Shown here: positions 13,156 through 25,787 of the stretch, in pieces
Numbering within the stretch: position 1 is the stretch's first letter
How the letters are laid out: every line of letters begins with the position of its first letter
Assembly (NCBI RefSeq): GCF_963678635.1
Contig: NC_087066.1
Span: 15,609,949-15,669,948, forward strand
Direction: 5' to 3'
DNA length: 60,000 bases
Source of the DNA: Symsagittifera roscoffensis
Taxonomy: Eukaryota > Xenacoelomorpha > Acoela > Convolutidae
Translations under genes and position numbers: made by a program
The notes under the pieces: model-generated
Told to the model about the DNA's origin: nothing
The model's input: only the letters and a program-made list of their open reading frames with translations
The model's database searches: none

Positions 13156-13946
13156 TTTAAAATTTCTTTTTTACAAAAATGCTTACCATACAATTTCCAT
13201 ATATGAGCATTTTCGCCATAAGGGATAATTTTTAAAAAAAAATTTTTGCAAACCTGTTCATGAAAACTTCAAATGAGTTGTGAAAACTTCTTAATCATTT
13301 TTTTTGAAGGATGAGAACGAATTGCGAAAACAAATCCATTCAAATCCAAGTAAAGGAGAAGCAACCAAGAACAAAAAAATAGAAATTTCGTTTAATTTTT
13401 TTCTCTCGAAAATGGTTTGATGTAAGTGACCTTTTCTGGAATCTGTCACCATTTTGCATTATTAAGATTTCCAATTAGGTACTAATGTCCTATAATTATG
13501 TAAATTACTCGTTTTCCATAGAAAAAAATCAAATATGAAAAAAATATTTGGGACATTGCTGCAATCTAAAGAGTTTAGAAGATCTCCTGCAGAAAATTAA
13601 GAAACTGAGGTTGCAATTTCTTTAAAAAAATTTCCTTTCTCAGGTTTTCTTCTCTGTTCGCAGATTGCACGGCTTATTAGATGGGCTTTAATGTAATTTG
13701 TGCCGCATTTGAAAAAAAAAAATTCCAAAAACTGTCATACAATTTTTCATAAACGACAAATTTTTAGTCATACAATTTCCATTTATGGCAAAAATGTTTG
13801 TCATACAAATTCCATTTATGGGAAAATGTTTATCATAGAGTTTTCATACAATTTTCTGTACGTATGGAATTGTACGGAATTGTATGAAAAGAAATTTCCC
13901 ATTTATGAGAATTGTATGATAAGCATTTTTGGTCAACCCGGGTTGT
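12944..13946. mobile_element. Candidate foldback/MITE element with internal CATACAATT repeats
   Basis: The left end reads CCCGGGTTGACC... then GCTTATCATACAATTCCATA. The right end, reverse-complemented, reads CCCGGGTTGACC... then GCTTATCATACAATTCTCATA. The two ends are thus inverted copies about 1 kb apart, each followed inward by several copies of CATACAATT(T)CCATA. There is no transposase. The internal part (13156-13697) is also present in the duplicate copy, at about 19349-19890, without these ends. No target-site duplication was identified. Confidence 0.5.
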
Positions 13947-14952
13947 TTGAACTTAATGTTTGAATTTCATGAATTTCAGGGAATTGTTTCAATTTAACGC
14001 TAGTGGATACGTTTTTCAATTTAAAAACTTTTATGCTAGTCGAGCTTTATGCTAGTCGATACACCGCCAAATTTATTTTTGATGAAGCTTACATTTAAAA
14101 AGCTTCCCAGCATTCAACCCTCTATAAAGGGCATTCAACTAAGCAATGTATCTGACTTTTGAAGCAATTGAAAACTAAGCCGAGAAAAGTTAAACTATAA
14201 GCGGCGAAATCAAAAATCAAGAATATTTTCTATTGATGTGAAAGCTCGCAGCTGTGTCCCCCTTAGTTCTGGATGCCAAATTTTTCCAAAGCAGACTTCT
14301 CCCAATTTGAGAAAAAATTAAATTTAATTGGGCTGACAGAAAAATAACACTATATTGTGACTTTATTGTGACTCAAAGACCTTTTTATTAATTGAGCATT
14401 CGCAATTGTTTCCAATTTGTTAGTTGTAGCTAAACTCTACAAATTCTTTTTTTTTGAAAATCTGCTCTGAGGTGAAAATTTTTATATGTGATCTTAGCGC
14501 CATTTTTGTGTAACATTTGTTATTGCCACAAGCAGTTCAAGCATATTAGTTTGACCATATTGTTTGATATCATCAATATTTTATTCCGTCAATCAAAAAT
14601 AGTCAGAACAAATTTTGCAGTTTTTAAGGGTTTTGATCAAAGATTTCTGTTTTTCTGATTCGTACTCATTGCGAGGCCAAACTGTGCACTGGATAGGCTA
14701 TTCCAACAAATTTAGTAATGGGGCTTTATAAGTTTTCGAGTTGAGTAGAAATAAATGGCCAGAAAGGAAGATCACAATATGATATCAAGGAGGCGTTCCT
14801 TTTGGGCGCGTTGAGAGGGTCATATTCTTCTGAGATGAAAGGGGCTTCCGCAACAATCATCGCAGACCCTAAATCGTCATGTAGCTCCATAATTATTTTC
14901 GATCAGCTGTTAAAACGATTCTCTAGGTTGATGATTTTTTGTTACATTTCAG
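13947..14952. other. Lectin intron, last part (unique to copy 1)
   Basis: AT-rich sequence leading to the acceptor gttacatttcag before 14953. It has no counterpart in the duplicate copy. A short motif near 14685 (aaactgtgcactggatagg) recurs inverted in a HADHA intron near 43785. No coding content is supported. Confidence 0.55.
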
Positions 14953-15271
14953 TGAAGCCAATGTATTTGCTCCTAACAGTCTCAATGAATTGAAAAAAGT
15001 GCGAGATTATTTCCATATAGACACCAAAAAAAAACCTTTCTGGCTTGGGTTTGTGCTTCAAAACTCGGAGGAACCAACTAATAAGGATTCCTGGGTTTCA
15101 CTCATAACAGGAGAAAAAATGTCAGAAGATTTGTGGCATAGCGGAGAGCCAAACAATAAGGACAATCTGAAGGAATTCTGTGCATTGATATACCTACATC
15201 CTGCTGTTAATGATGTTAATTGTGAAAACTATGGGTCGGCAATGGTCATTTGCGAAACAAACGCTTTCTAA
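14953..15271 (+). CDS. C-type lectin domain, C-terminal exon with stop
   Basis: After the acceptor tttcag, the first T completes Tyr and 106 codons follow to TAA. Landmarks in order are ANVFAPNSLNELKKVRDYF (second helix), FWLGF (the WIGL core), DSWVS, GEPNNKDN (an EPN motif, which in canonical C-type lectin domains is part of the calcium site and favours mannose-type sugars), EFCALIY, VNDVNCE (ND kept, with Val where Trp is usual in WND) and VICE near the end. The paired cysteines of a canonical long-loop domain are present. Together with 10327-10460 this gives a full domain of about 150 residues. EPN and ND suggest retained Ca-dependent sugar binding; the loss of the WND Trp is odd. The stop lies only a few residues after the last Cys, so there is no C-terminal extension. 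Confidence 0.88.
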
Positions 15272-15654
15272 AATCTCGGCTCAGAGTAACGCAAGCATTG
15301 GTGATGGTAGCTGATTAAACGAAAAGATTAAATTCAAATTTCATCGAAATATTCTTAGAAAAATTTTAGCCAAAACTTTGGGCGATTATGAAGTTCAATC
15401 TAATTGAGTTTATATGTTCAATATAGTTTTTTTTTGCTAGACCTCTTCGAGATTTTATAATGAAATCATTGCAATGAAGCTTGAGTTGCTTGGTAGAAAA
15501 CTTTTCCCAATTATCGGGGGGGGGGGATAATGGGACATCAAGCCAAACTTCAGGCCAAATTTCGTTCACAGTACTCCCAATCCCAATGATCCTTTTTTCT
15601 TAGAATCGGGTGTGCAATTTTCACTTAAACCTAAATATCACAAAAATTAACAAT
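15272..15654 (+). repeat. Lectin 3' flank: source copy of the satellite higher-order core
   Basis: This segment (AAATCTCGGCTCAGAGTAAC onward, through a run of 11 G, to TATCACAAAAATTAAC) lies directly after the lectin stop codon. It recurs four more times at 20188, 22820, 25380 and 27437 within the satellite array. This copy lacks about 23 bp (gttttcaaaaacgaatgg...) that the others have. The repeated copies begin a few bases before the stop (CTTTCTAA), so the unit includes the last codons of the lectin gene. Confidence 0.85.
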
Positions 15655-15754
15655 TGAATTCAATCGTAACGACACAAAAAACGATCCATAGTAATCTGAG
15701 AGTAAAATTTCAATGAAAATGGCACAAAAAAAAACGTTTCATAGAATATGAGTA
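15655..15754. repeat. Two 51-bp satellite monomers at the duplication junction
   Basis: CGTAACGACACAAAAAACGA, GAGAGTAAAATTTCAATGAA and CACAAAAAAAAACGTTTCAT are recognisable satellite words. Satellite DNA was therefore already downstream of the lectin gene when the 6.87-kb tandem duplication formed. The array is cut off at AGTAAAAGTCAGATC, where copy 2 begins. Confidence 0.8.
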
Positions 15755-16278
15755 AAAGTCAGATCAATCAAAATAATTTTTTATTTTTTGATAAAGCTGT
15801 TTGCAAAAACAGTATATTTATTAGTAAAAAAGTATCTCAAATGTTTTCATTGTTTAGAAAATTACCAAATTTTGAGTAAATAAAATTTTAATAGAATTAA
15901 AAAGACAAACAATCCTCAGCAACTTATTTTTTCAGTGGGACAGTTCGGTCACATTATTTGCTTGAGCTGTTAAAATAAGCATTTCAGAGAGCCGAAAATT
16001 TTATGCGACCGGCATTTAAAGTTTTTTTCCATAATAGCAAGAAAATGATAACATAAAAATAAAAAGCGACTATATCCATATTTTTTGTTTTGGACGGGCG
16101 GAAATATCTTACCTCAATTTAATATGGAAAGGTGCCTGAGCCGGGTTAAACTATTGCTTACGCGTAATAGAACCAAAAGTATAGCAAATTAGTTGTCCTA
16201 AAATGCCCAAACTAGCTGATATGAAACCCTAGATATTCTTTCAAATTGATAACGGAAAATTATTTTTTTGAGCTCAGG

Positions 16279-16390
16279 AGATCAACTTGAATCAGATTTT
16301 ATAAGAATTTTGCCCTTAAAAATTTGTCTGAAGAAAAAAAAGAAAAATAATAATATTTGGCCACTTTTTCTAGATCAAACACAGTATTCC
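16279..16390 (+). pseudogene. Broken duplicate of candidate lectin exon 9409-9518
   Basis: Same acceptor (ttatttttttgagctcag) and a similar donor position (CCTT|gtaagt). Relative to copy 1, one A is missing from the AAAAAATTTG run and TAATAA is inserted after GAAAAA. Both changes destroy the reading frame. This supports copy 2 being non-functional and weakly supports the copy 1 segment being under selection. Confidence 0.55.
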
Positions 16391-17206
16391 TTGTAAGTAA
16401 AAAATTTTTTCTAGGATTTTTCTTGCAACATTATGCCCTACTGAACATTCATTTTATCTACAAACATCAGTTGAACAGCTCGCGTTAAATCATACCTATA
16501 AATATTCCTTGATTTCAAGTGCAAAGGCACGGGCGCCTTTTGAAAAAACATAGGTAAATTTCCTAAGTGGACTATTTGTTACTTGGTAGTGGCAAGCTCT
16601 TGAGAAAAAAGCTTCCAAAATTGAAGTTTTCTACATTGACTTTTTCAATTCTCTGTTCATTTGCCTAACAAAATTGAGCCTACAACATTAATAATGAAAT
16701 TGATATTTGAAGAAGCTTTTGCAATATTCGACTGTTCATCGCCGCGGAAAATCTTAGATTATCAAAGGGAATTGCCTTAAGCTTAACAGTTTGCGCTAAA
16801 AACTCTCCTCGAGTGATTCTTGCTCTCTGTAGCTCTCCGTGGTGGGAGATTTTTCTTGAAAAACAATAAATAATTCAAATCACTTTTTTTTGCAATTTTT
16901 ATGGACTTCACTGCCTTGCAAAAAGCCAGTTAGATTGATTTGAATCATTTTGTAGGCAACAAAACCGATTTTTTTTCTTCCTTGAAAATCCGTTTAAAAC
17001 TATTCTAAGTCGAATTACGTAACTAAATGGGCTACAGTAAATTGATTTTTTTTACAATTTATTACCTGTATAAAATTCTATTTGAATCAATCTCGATTCC
17101 AAATTGTGTCAGTGCGCGCAGACTCGAACTGATTTTGACAGAATAGCAGTAGTTATAAAGACTAGTTAAAATACATTGTTTTCAAACCATGTGTTTTTTT
17201 GTAGAG

Positions 17207-17340
17207 GCCTCAATAGATAAACGTAATGGTTGCCCGGGCGGGTTTGAGAACATAGCAGGTGTTGGAGAAGACAGATGCTTCAAATATGTTCAAGAATGGT
17301 TTGGCAACTTCATTTGGGCATTTGACAAATGCAATAATTA
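17207..17340 (+). pseudogene. Duplicate of the lectin N-terminal exon, orphaned
   Basis: All 134 exon bases appear identical to 10327-10460, including both splice sites (tttgtagag and TTA|gtgagt), although the surrounding introns differ by scattered substitutions and indels. No partner for the C-terminal exon exists downstream: where it should lie there is satellite followed by the lectin 3' flank. Unless it splices to something unseen, it cannot make a lectin domain. Confidence 0.75.
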
Positions 17341-20187
17341 GTGAGTAACAAACCTCCTTTGGCTCTTATGTCTAATGAAAAAGTCCTAATAACTGTAAAA
17401 TATCGGAATAACATGGCTCTGTTTAAATTTTAATAATTCTTAGATACACTGATCATTTTTTATGCAGCCGAAATCATGATCAATTTTCCTTTTGATTCCA
17501 CAATGACTCCATTTTGAAATTTTTCAGAAGTTCAACGGAATATTTTTATTTATCCAGAAATTTATAAATTATCTTGAAAACTGCAGGCTTTCCGGAACTC
17601 TAGTTTGGAGCTTCACCTTTTTATGAAATCTGAAAATCACAAAAAATAGGCCGTAAGTAAAAACTTTTTTTATCGTGAATCGGCGACGATTCTTTTTTGG
17701 CCATAATCTTTGCAAAAACAGTCTGGTGATTTTAGAAAAACGGTAGATAGCGTGTATTAATTGTCCAAAACTGATTTAAAAAAATTACGTAAACTAGTCG
17801 CAGAAGAGGTTTTTTTTGATTTGTGGGTCACAGCATCAAAAATTCTCAAGGCTTAAAAAAATTGTCAAACTGTTTCAATAAAAACAGAAATTGGTCTGAT
17901 AAGAAAACTTAGATCAAACGTCATTTAAAAGCTATTGAAAAAAATCGGGTCAATAAAATATGAGGGGAATAAATCTGAAATGTAAGGTACCGCTGAACAG
18001 ATTTGGCTCAGTTTAACAAAATCCGAGCATCATGGAAATAGTGTTTTATGCTCATGCTCATTGTCTTATAACTTCTTTACACAAAGTTCGAGATATTTTT
18101 TTCAGCTTTTCTTACTTGGTTTCTAAGAACCATTTGAACAATGTGGTCATTTTGAGCTCAAAAAGAAGGTTTCGACAAAGTTGAATAAAATTGGGTTAAA
18201 AAAGAAGGGCTTAAGTTTTTACAGTTTTATGATCAAATCATTAGCACTTTTTCTACTTCTATTTCGCATTGCAAAAGGGGGGAATTAGTTCGGCTAAGGA
18301 ATTGAACTTTTAAAAATGATGGGTTGAAAACATAGATGCGTTGAAAACTTCAGGCCGCACGTGGAGCTTCACGCGACTTGCTATACGTTAAAATGCCATT
18401 AACCGTAAATTTTCTGACAACTCAAGGAGGCGCAGACGAGCTGAATTTGATGATGTTTATCATGTAAAAAAAAAACAGAAAACGAATATTAAAGAAAAAT
18501 TAAAGTTTTGAGGCAGATTTTTATCTGCATTTTTCACTTAGAAACTATAGCTTTCAATTTGCTCGCACAATACTAACTATACTGAACTTGATACTGAAAA
18601 AATTGGTTGTTTTTACCTTTTCTGCACAAATTTCCTTATTTTGAAACTTTGTAATATTCAATGTGTAAATGCTTAGAACAACACTGATAGCACTGATTGA
18701 TTTGCTTAATACAAACGCGATCACTTTAATCTAAAGCCGACTTCAAACCAGGTAAAATTTTGAGCAGATACGTGATCAATTTTTTCGTGGCGCTGTTTTC
18801 TGCGTTTTTTTCTACTCTTCGATGTCAGTTCGGCCTATTTATAATTCGACTTAAAATTGTGAAAGAAAAAAAAACATTTTGAGATGGTACCGAAATTTGA
18901 TTGGCTAATTCTAGCCAATCAAATTGAATCAAAGTAGTTTCAATTCAAGATGTTGAAATATTGGTTTTTGAGCGAAATAAGTAAAAAGACCAAAAAAATG
19001 AACAACTTCGGAAACCACAACATTAGGTATTCATATTGAGAGAACTAATTAAAAGCTATGAAATTTTAATAAATTAAACTGTAACTAAAATACCAAAAAA
19101 CTGTAACCAGTGGAGCCAATCAATTCAGCAGAAAGCTACCAAAAGTTCTTTGTGACCGCAAATGTGGAAAACATGAAAATGTATCGACTAGCATAAATTT
19201 GATAGCTTGTTCCTCAGAAATACAAAACAACAATCATAATCCATTCAAATTGAAAAAAAGATTGCATTTTTTTGAGAAAAAGCAAATTGAGCTAATGAGA
19301 AATTAAGCAATCTACTAGCAAAGGGTTGGGAGATTGTTAAATCTGTAATGAAATTTTTACAAAAAAGGCTTACCATACAATTTCCATATATGATAATTGT
19401 ATGACAAGCAATTTCGCTATAAGGGATAATTTTTTCAAATTTTTTTTTGCAAACCTGTTCATGAAAACTTCAAATTAGTTGTTTTTAATCATTTTTTTGA
19501 AGGATGAGAACGAATTGCGAAAACTAATCCATTCAAATCCAAGAAAAGAAGAAGCAACCAAGAACGAAAAAATAGAAATTTCGTTTTATTTTTTTCTCTC
19601 GAAAATGGTTTGATGTAAGTGACCTTTTCTGGAACCTGTCACCATTTCGCATTATTAAGATTTCAAATAAGGTACTAATGTCCTATAAATATTTAAATTA
19701 CTCGTTTTCCATAGAAAAAAAAATCAAATATGAAAAAAAAATTGGGACATTGCTGCAATCTAAAGAGTTTAGAAGATCGCGTGCAGAAAATTAAGAAACT
19801 GAGGTTGCAACTTCTTTAAAAAAATTTCTTTCTCAGGTTTTTTTCTTTGTTCGCGGATTGCACGGCTTATTAGATGGGCTTTAATGTAATCGGAGTTCAT
19901 TGTATTTGGAGAGTAAAAACTTTAATCGAAATGACACGAAAAAAAACTCCGTAGCAATTTGAGTGTAAAGTTTCAAAGTTTCAATCATAATGACACAAAA
20001 AAAATTCTATAGTTGACGGAGAGTAAAAGTTTAATCAAAATAATGCTAAAATTATCCATAGTAATTTGAGAATTTGAGGGTGAACCTTCAATCGAAATGA
20101 CACAAAAGAGTTCCAAAGTAGTTTCAGACTAAAATTTCCATTTTTTTTGAGAGTACAAACTCAGTCGACACGGCATCAAAAAGTGTA

Positions 20188-20594
20188 CTTTCTAAAATCT
20201 CGGCTCAGAGTAACGCAAGCATTGGTGATGGTAGCTGATTAAACGAAAAGATTAAATTCAAATTTCATCAAAATATTCTTAGAAAAATTTTAGCCAAAAT
20301 TTTGGGCGATTATGAAGTTCAATCTAATTGAGTTTATATGTTCAATATAGTTTTTTTTGCTAGACCTCTTCGAGATTTTATAATAAAATCATTGCAATGA
20401 AGCTTGAGTTGCTTGGTAGAAAACTTTTCCCAATTATCGGGGGGGGGGGATAATGGGACATCAAGTTTTCAAAAACGAATGGAATAACTTCAGGCCAAAT
20501 TTCGTTCACAGTACTCCCAATCCCAATGATCCATTTTTCTTAGAATCGGGTGTGCAATTTTCACTTAAACCTAAATATCACAAAAATTAACAAT
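20188..20594 (+). repeat. Higher-order core, unit 1 (lectin 3'-flank copy)
   Basis: Near-identical to 15265-15654, starting at CTTTCTAA, the last lectin codon and stop. It contains a run of 11 G. Satellite monomers lie on both sides. Confidence 0.88.
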
Positions 20595-22819
20595 TGAATT
20601 CAATCGTAACGACACAAAAAACGATCCATAGTAATCTGAGAGTAAAACTTCAATCAAAATGGCACAAAAAAAAACGTTTCATAGAAGTTTGAGAGTAATA
20701 TTTCAATCGAAATGACGCGAAAAAAATTATAGAAATTTGAGAAGTACAGTTTAAATCAAATTGATACGAAAAAAGTATCCATAGTAATTTGATTAAAAAA
20801 TTCCAATGGAAGTGACACAAAAAATGTGTCATAGAAATTGGAGAGTAAAATTTCAATCAAAATGACACAAAAAAAACGTTTCATAGAAATTTGAGAGTAA
20901 AATTTCAATCGAAATGACGCAAAAAAAAACATTTATAGAAAAGTGGAGAGTAAAATTTCAATTAAATTGACACGAAAAAAGTCTGTTTTCAGTTGAGAGT
21001 ACAATTTCAATCAAAATTATACTAAAAAAATTCATAGTATTTTGAGACTGAAATTTTAATTGGAATGACACAAAAAATGTGCCATAGTATTTTTAGAATG
21101 AAATTTAAATCGAATTGACACAAAAAAGTGTTCCATAGTAATTTGAATGGAAAACTTTAATCAAATTACTATGGAAATTTAATGACGCGAAATGACGCGG
21201 AAAAAATTATAGAAATTTGAGAAGTACAGTTTAAATCAAATTGATACGAAAAAAGTATCCATAGTAATTTGATTTAAAAGTTCCAATGGAAGTGACACAA
21301 AAAATGTGTCATAGAAATTGGAGAGTAAAATTTCAATCAAAATGACACAAAAAAACGTTTCATAGAAATTTGAGAGTAAAATTTCAATCGAAATGACGCA
21401 AAAAAAAAACATTTATAGAAAATTGGAGAGTAAAATTTCAATTAAATTGACACGAAAAAAGTCTGTTTTCAGTTGAGAGTACAATTTCAATCAAAATTAT
21501 ACTAAAAAAATTCATAGTATTTTGAAACTGAAATTTTAATCGGAATGACAAAAAAATTGTGCCATAGTATTTTTAGAATGAAATTTAAATCAAATTGACA
21601 CAAAAAAGTGTTCCATAGTAATTTGAATGGAAAACTTTAATCAAACTGACACAAAAAACTGTTCCATCTTAATTTTAAAAAAAACTCAATCAAAATGACA
21701 AAAAAAATGTTCCATAGTTGACTGAGAGTACAATTGTAATCAAAAGGGCACAAAAAAAATCAATTGTAATTTGAGAGTAAAACTTCAATCAAATTGGCAC
21801 GACCAAATGTTCCATAGTAATCTGAGACTAAAACTTTAATAAAATTGACATGAAAAAAAAACTTTCATTGTATTCGGAGAGTAAAAACTTCAATCGAAAT
21901 GACACGAAAAAAACCTCCGTAGCAAATTGAGAGTAAAGTTTCAATCATAATGACACAAAAAAAAGTTCCATAGTTGACTGAGAGTAAAATTTCAATGAAA
22001 ACGGCACAAAAAAAAACGTTTCATAGAATATTGTGAGTAAAATTTCAAACGAAATGACACGAAAACAAAATTCCTTTGTAATCTGTGAGTAAAATTTTAC
22101 TCCAAATGACGCGAAAAAAAATTTCATCAAGCTCTGACAGTAAAACTTAACCGAAATGACAAAAAAAATTGTTTCATAGAAGTCTGAGAGTAAAATTTCA
22201 ATCGAAATGACACAAAAAAAATCTGTTTTCAGTTGAGAGTACAATTTCAATCAAAATGATTCTAAAAAAATTCATAGTATTTTGAGAGTGAAATTTTAAT
22301 CGGAATGACACAAAAAAATATGGCAGAGTAATTTCAGAAGAAAATTTCAATCGAAAGGACACAAAAAAATGTTCCGTAGTAATGCGAATGGAAAATTTTA
22401 ATCAAACTGACACAAAAAACTGTTCCATTTTATGTTGAAAAAAAAAATTTCGATCAAAATGACACGAAAAAATGTTCCATAGTAATCTGAAAGTAAAATT
22501 TTAATAAAATTGTTACGAAAAAAATAGTTCATTGTATTTGGAGAGTAAAAACTTTAATCGAAATGACACGAAAAAAAACTCCGTAGCAATTTGAGTGTAA
22601 AGTTTCAAAGTTTCAATCATAATGACACAAAAAAAATTCTATAGTTGACGGAGAGTAAAAGTTTAATCAAAATAATGCTAAAATTATCCATAGTAATTTG
22701 AGAATTTGAGGGTGAACCTTCAATCGAAATAACACAAAAGAGTTCCAAAGTAGTTTCAGACTAAAATTTCCATTTTTTTTGAGAGTACAAACTCAGTCGA
22801 CACGGCATCAAAAAGTGTG

Positions 22820-23224
22820 CTTTCTAAAATCTCGGCTCAGAGTAACGCAAGCATTGGTGATGGTAGCTGATTAAACGAAAAAATTAAATTCAAATTTCAT
22901 CAAAATATTCTTAGAAAAATTTTAGCCAAAACTTTGGGCGATTATGAAGTTCAATCTAATTGAGTTTATATGTTCAATATAGTTTTTTTTTGCTAGACCT
23001 CTTCGAGATTTTATAATGAAATCATTGCAATGAAGCTTGAGTTGCTTGGTAGAAAACTTTTCCCAATTATCGGGGGGGGGGGGATAATGGGACATCAAGT
23101 TTTCAAAAACGAATGGAATAACTTCAGGCCAAATTTCGTTCACAGTACTCCCAATCCCAATGATCCATTTTTCTTAGAATCGGGTGTGCAATTTTCACTT
23201 AAACCTAAATATCACAAAAATTAA
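22820..23224 (+). repeat. Higher-order core, unit 2
   Basis: Same 0.4-kb core with a run of 12 G. It shows a 64-codon open frame (23030-23224) starting MKLELLGRK. That frame depends on the G-run length and overlaps the non-coding lectin 3' flank, so it is considered fortuitous. Confidence 0.88.
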
Positions 23225-25379
23225 CAATTGAATTCAATCGTAACGACAAAAAAAACGATCCATAGTAATCTGAGAGTAAAACTTCAATCAAAATGGCACA
23301 AAAAAAACGTTTCATAGAAGTTTGAGAGTAATATTTCAATCTAAATGACGCGAAAAAAATTATAGAAATTTGAGAAGTACAGTTTAAATCAAATTGATAC
23401 GAAAAAAGTATCCATAGTAATTTGATTAAAAAATTCCAATGGAAGTGACACAAAAAATGTGTCATAGAAATTGAGGGGTAAAATTTCAATCAAAATTACA
23501 CAAAAAAACGTTTCATAGAAATTTGAGAGTAAAATTTCAATCGAAATGACGCAAAAAAAACATTTATAGAAAATTGGAGAGTAAAATTTCAATTAAATTG
23601 ACACAAAAAAAGTCTGTTTTCAGTTGAGAGTACAATTTCAATCAAAATTATACTAAAAAAATTCATAGTATTTTGAGACTGAAATTTTAATTGGAATGAC
23701 ACAAAAAATGTGCCATAGTATTTTTAGAATGAAATTTAAATCGAATTGACACAAAAAAGTGTTCCATAGTAATTTGAATGGAAAACTTTAATCAAATTAC
23801 TATGGAAAACTTATGAAGCGAAATGACGCGGAAAAAATTATAGAAATTTGAGAAGTACAGTTTAAATCAAATTGATACGAAAAAAGTATCCATAGTAATT
23901 TGATTAAAAAATTCCAATGGAAGTGACACAAAAAATGTGTCATAGAATTTGGAGAGTAAAATTTCAATCAAAATGACACAAAAAAAACGTTTCATAGAAA
24001 TTTGAGAGTAAAATTTCAATCAAAATGACGCAAAAAAAAAACATTTATAGAAAATTGGAGAGTAAAATTTCAATTAAATTGACACGAAAAAAGTCTGTTC
24101 AATCAAAATTATACTAAAAAAATTCATAGTATTTTGAGACTGAAATTTTAATTGGAATGACACAAAAAAGTGTTCCATAGTAATTTGAATGGAAAACTTT
24201 AATCAAACTGACACAAAAAACTGTTCCATTTTAATTTGAAAAAAAAACTCAATCGAAATGACAAAAAAAATGTTCCATAGTTGACTGAGAGTACATTTTA
24301 ATCAAAAGGGCACAAAAAAATTCAATTGTAATTTGAGAGTAAAACTTCTATCAAATTGGCACGACAAAATGTTCCATAGTAATCTGAGACTAAAACTTTA
24401 ACAAAATTGACATGAAAAAAAAACTTTCATTGTATTCGGAGAGTAAAAACTTCAATCGAAATGACACGAAAAAAACCTCCGTAGCAATTTGAGAGCAAAG
24501 TTTCAATCATAATGACACAAAAAAAAGTTCCATAGTTGACTGAGAGTAAAATTTCAATGAAAACGGCACAAAAAAAACGTTTCATAGAATATTGTGAGTA
24601 AAATTTCAAACGAAATGACACAAAAACAAAATTCCTTTGTAATCTGAGAGTAAAATTTTACTCCAAATGACGCGAAAAAAAATTTCATTAAGCTCTGACA
24701 CTAAAACTTAACCGAAATGACAAAAAAAATTGTTTCATAGAAGTCTGAGAGTAAAATTTCAATCGAAATGACACAAAAAAAAATCTGTTTTCAGTTGAGA
24801 GTACAATTTCAATCAAAATGATTCTAAAAAAATTCATATTATTTGAGAGTGAAATTTTAATCGGAATGACACAAAAAAATATGCCAGAGTAATTTCAGAA
24901 GAAAAATTCAATCGAAAGGACACAAAAAAATGTTCCGTAGTAATGCGAATGGAAAACTTTAATCAAACTGACACAAAAAACTGTTCCATTTTAACTTGAA
25001 AAAAACATTTCGGTCAAAATGACACGAAAAAATGTTCCATAGTAATCTGAAAGTAAAATTTTAATAAAATTGTTACGAAAAAAATAGTTCATTGTATTTG
25101 GAGAGTAAAAACTTTAATCGAAATGACACGAAAAAAAACTCCGTAGCAATTTGAGTGTAAAGTTTCAAAGTTTCAATCATAATGACACAAAAAAAATTCT
25201 ATAGTTGACGGAGAGTAAAAGTTTAATCAAAATAATGCTAAAATTATCCATAGTAATTTGAGAATTTGAGGGTGAACCTTCAATCGAAATGACACAAAAG
25301 AGTTCCAAAGTAGTTTCAGACTAAAATTTCCATTTTTTTTGAGAGTACAAACTCAGTCGACACGGCATCAAAAAGTGTG

Positions 25380-25787
25380 CTTTCTAAAATCTCGGCTCAG
25401 AGTAACGCAAGCATTGGTGATGGTAGCTGATTAAACGAAAAGATTAAATTCAAATTTCATCAAAATATTCTTAGAAAAATTTTAGCCAAAACTTTGGGCG
25501 ATTATGAAGTTCAATCTAATTGAGTTTATATGTTCAATATAGTTTTTTTTTTGCTAGACCTCTTCGAGATTTTATAATGAAATCATTGCAATGAAGCTTG
25601 AGTTGCTTGGTAGAAAACTTTTCCCAATTATCGGGGGGGGGGGGGGATAATGGGACATCAAGTTTTCAAAAACGAATGGAATAACTTCAGGCCAAATTTC
25701 GTTCACAGTACTCCCAATCCCAATGATCCATTTTTCTTAGAATCGGGTGTGCAATTTTCACTTAAACCTAAATATCACAAAAATTAA
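25380..25787 (+). repeat. Higher-order core, unit 3
   Basis: Same core with a run of 14 G, the longest of the five copies. Confidence 0.88.

Larger units (their letters stand above)
8886..15754. repeat. Tandem segmental duplication, copy 1 (C-type lectin locus)
   Basis: This segment recurs directly downstream at 15755-19890 with an offset of 6,869 bp. It starts at AAAGTCAGATCAATCAAAA, a motif that is also present at the copy1/copy2 junction near 15756. Matching is close to base-for-base for about 3.6 kb (8886-12478) with a few percent of differences. It then resumes at 13156-13697 after a 677-bp segment that is absent from copy 2. Copy 1 carries the better-preserved lectin gene. Confidence 0.9.
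15755..19890. repeat. Tandem segmental duplication, copy 2
   Basis: Direct duplicate of 8886-13697 lacking the 12479-13155 segment. It ends at TTAGATGGGCTTTAATGTAAT and then passes into satellite DNA. The equivalent of 13698-15264, which would contain the last lectin exon, is missing and is replaced by about 300 bp of satellite. Confidence 0.9.
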
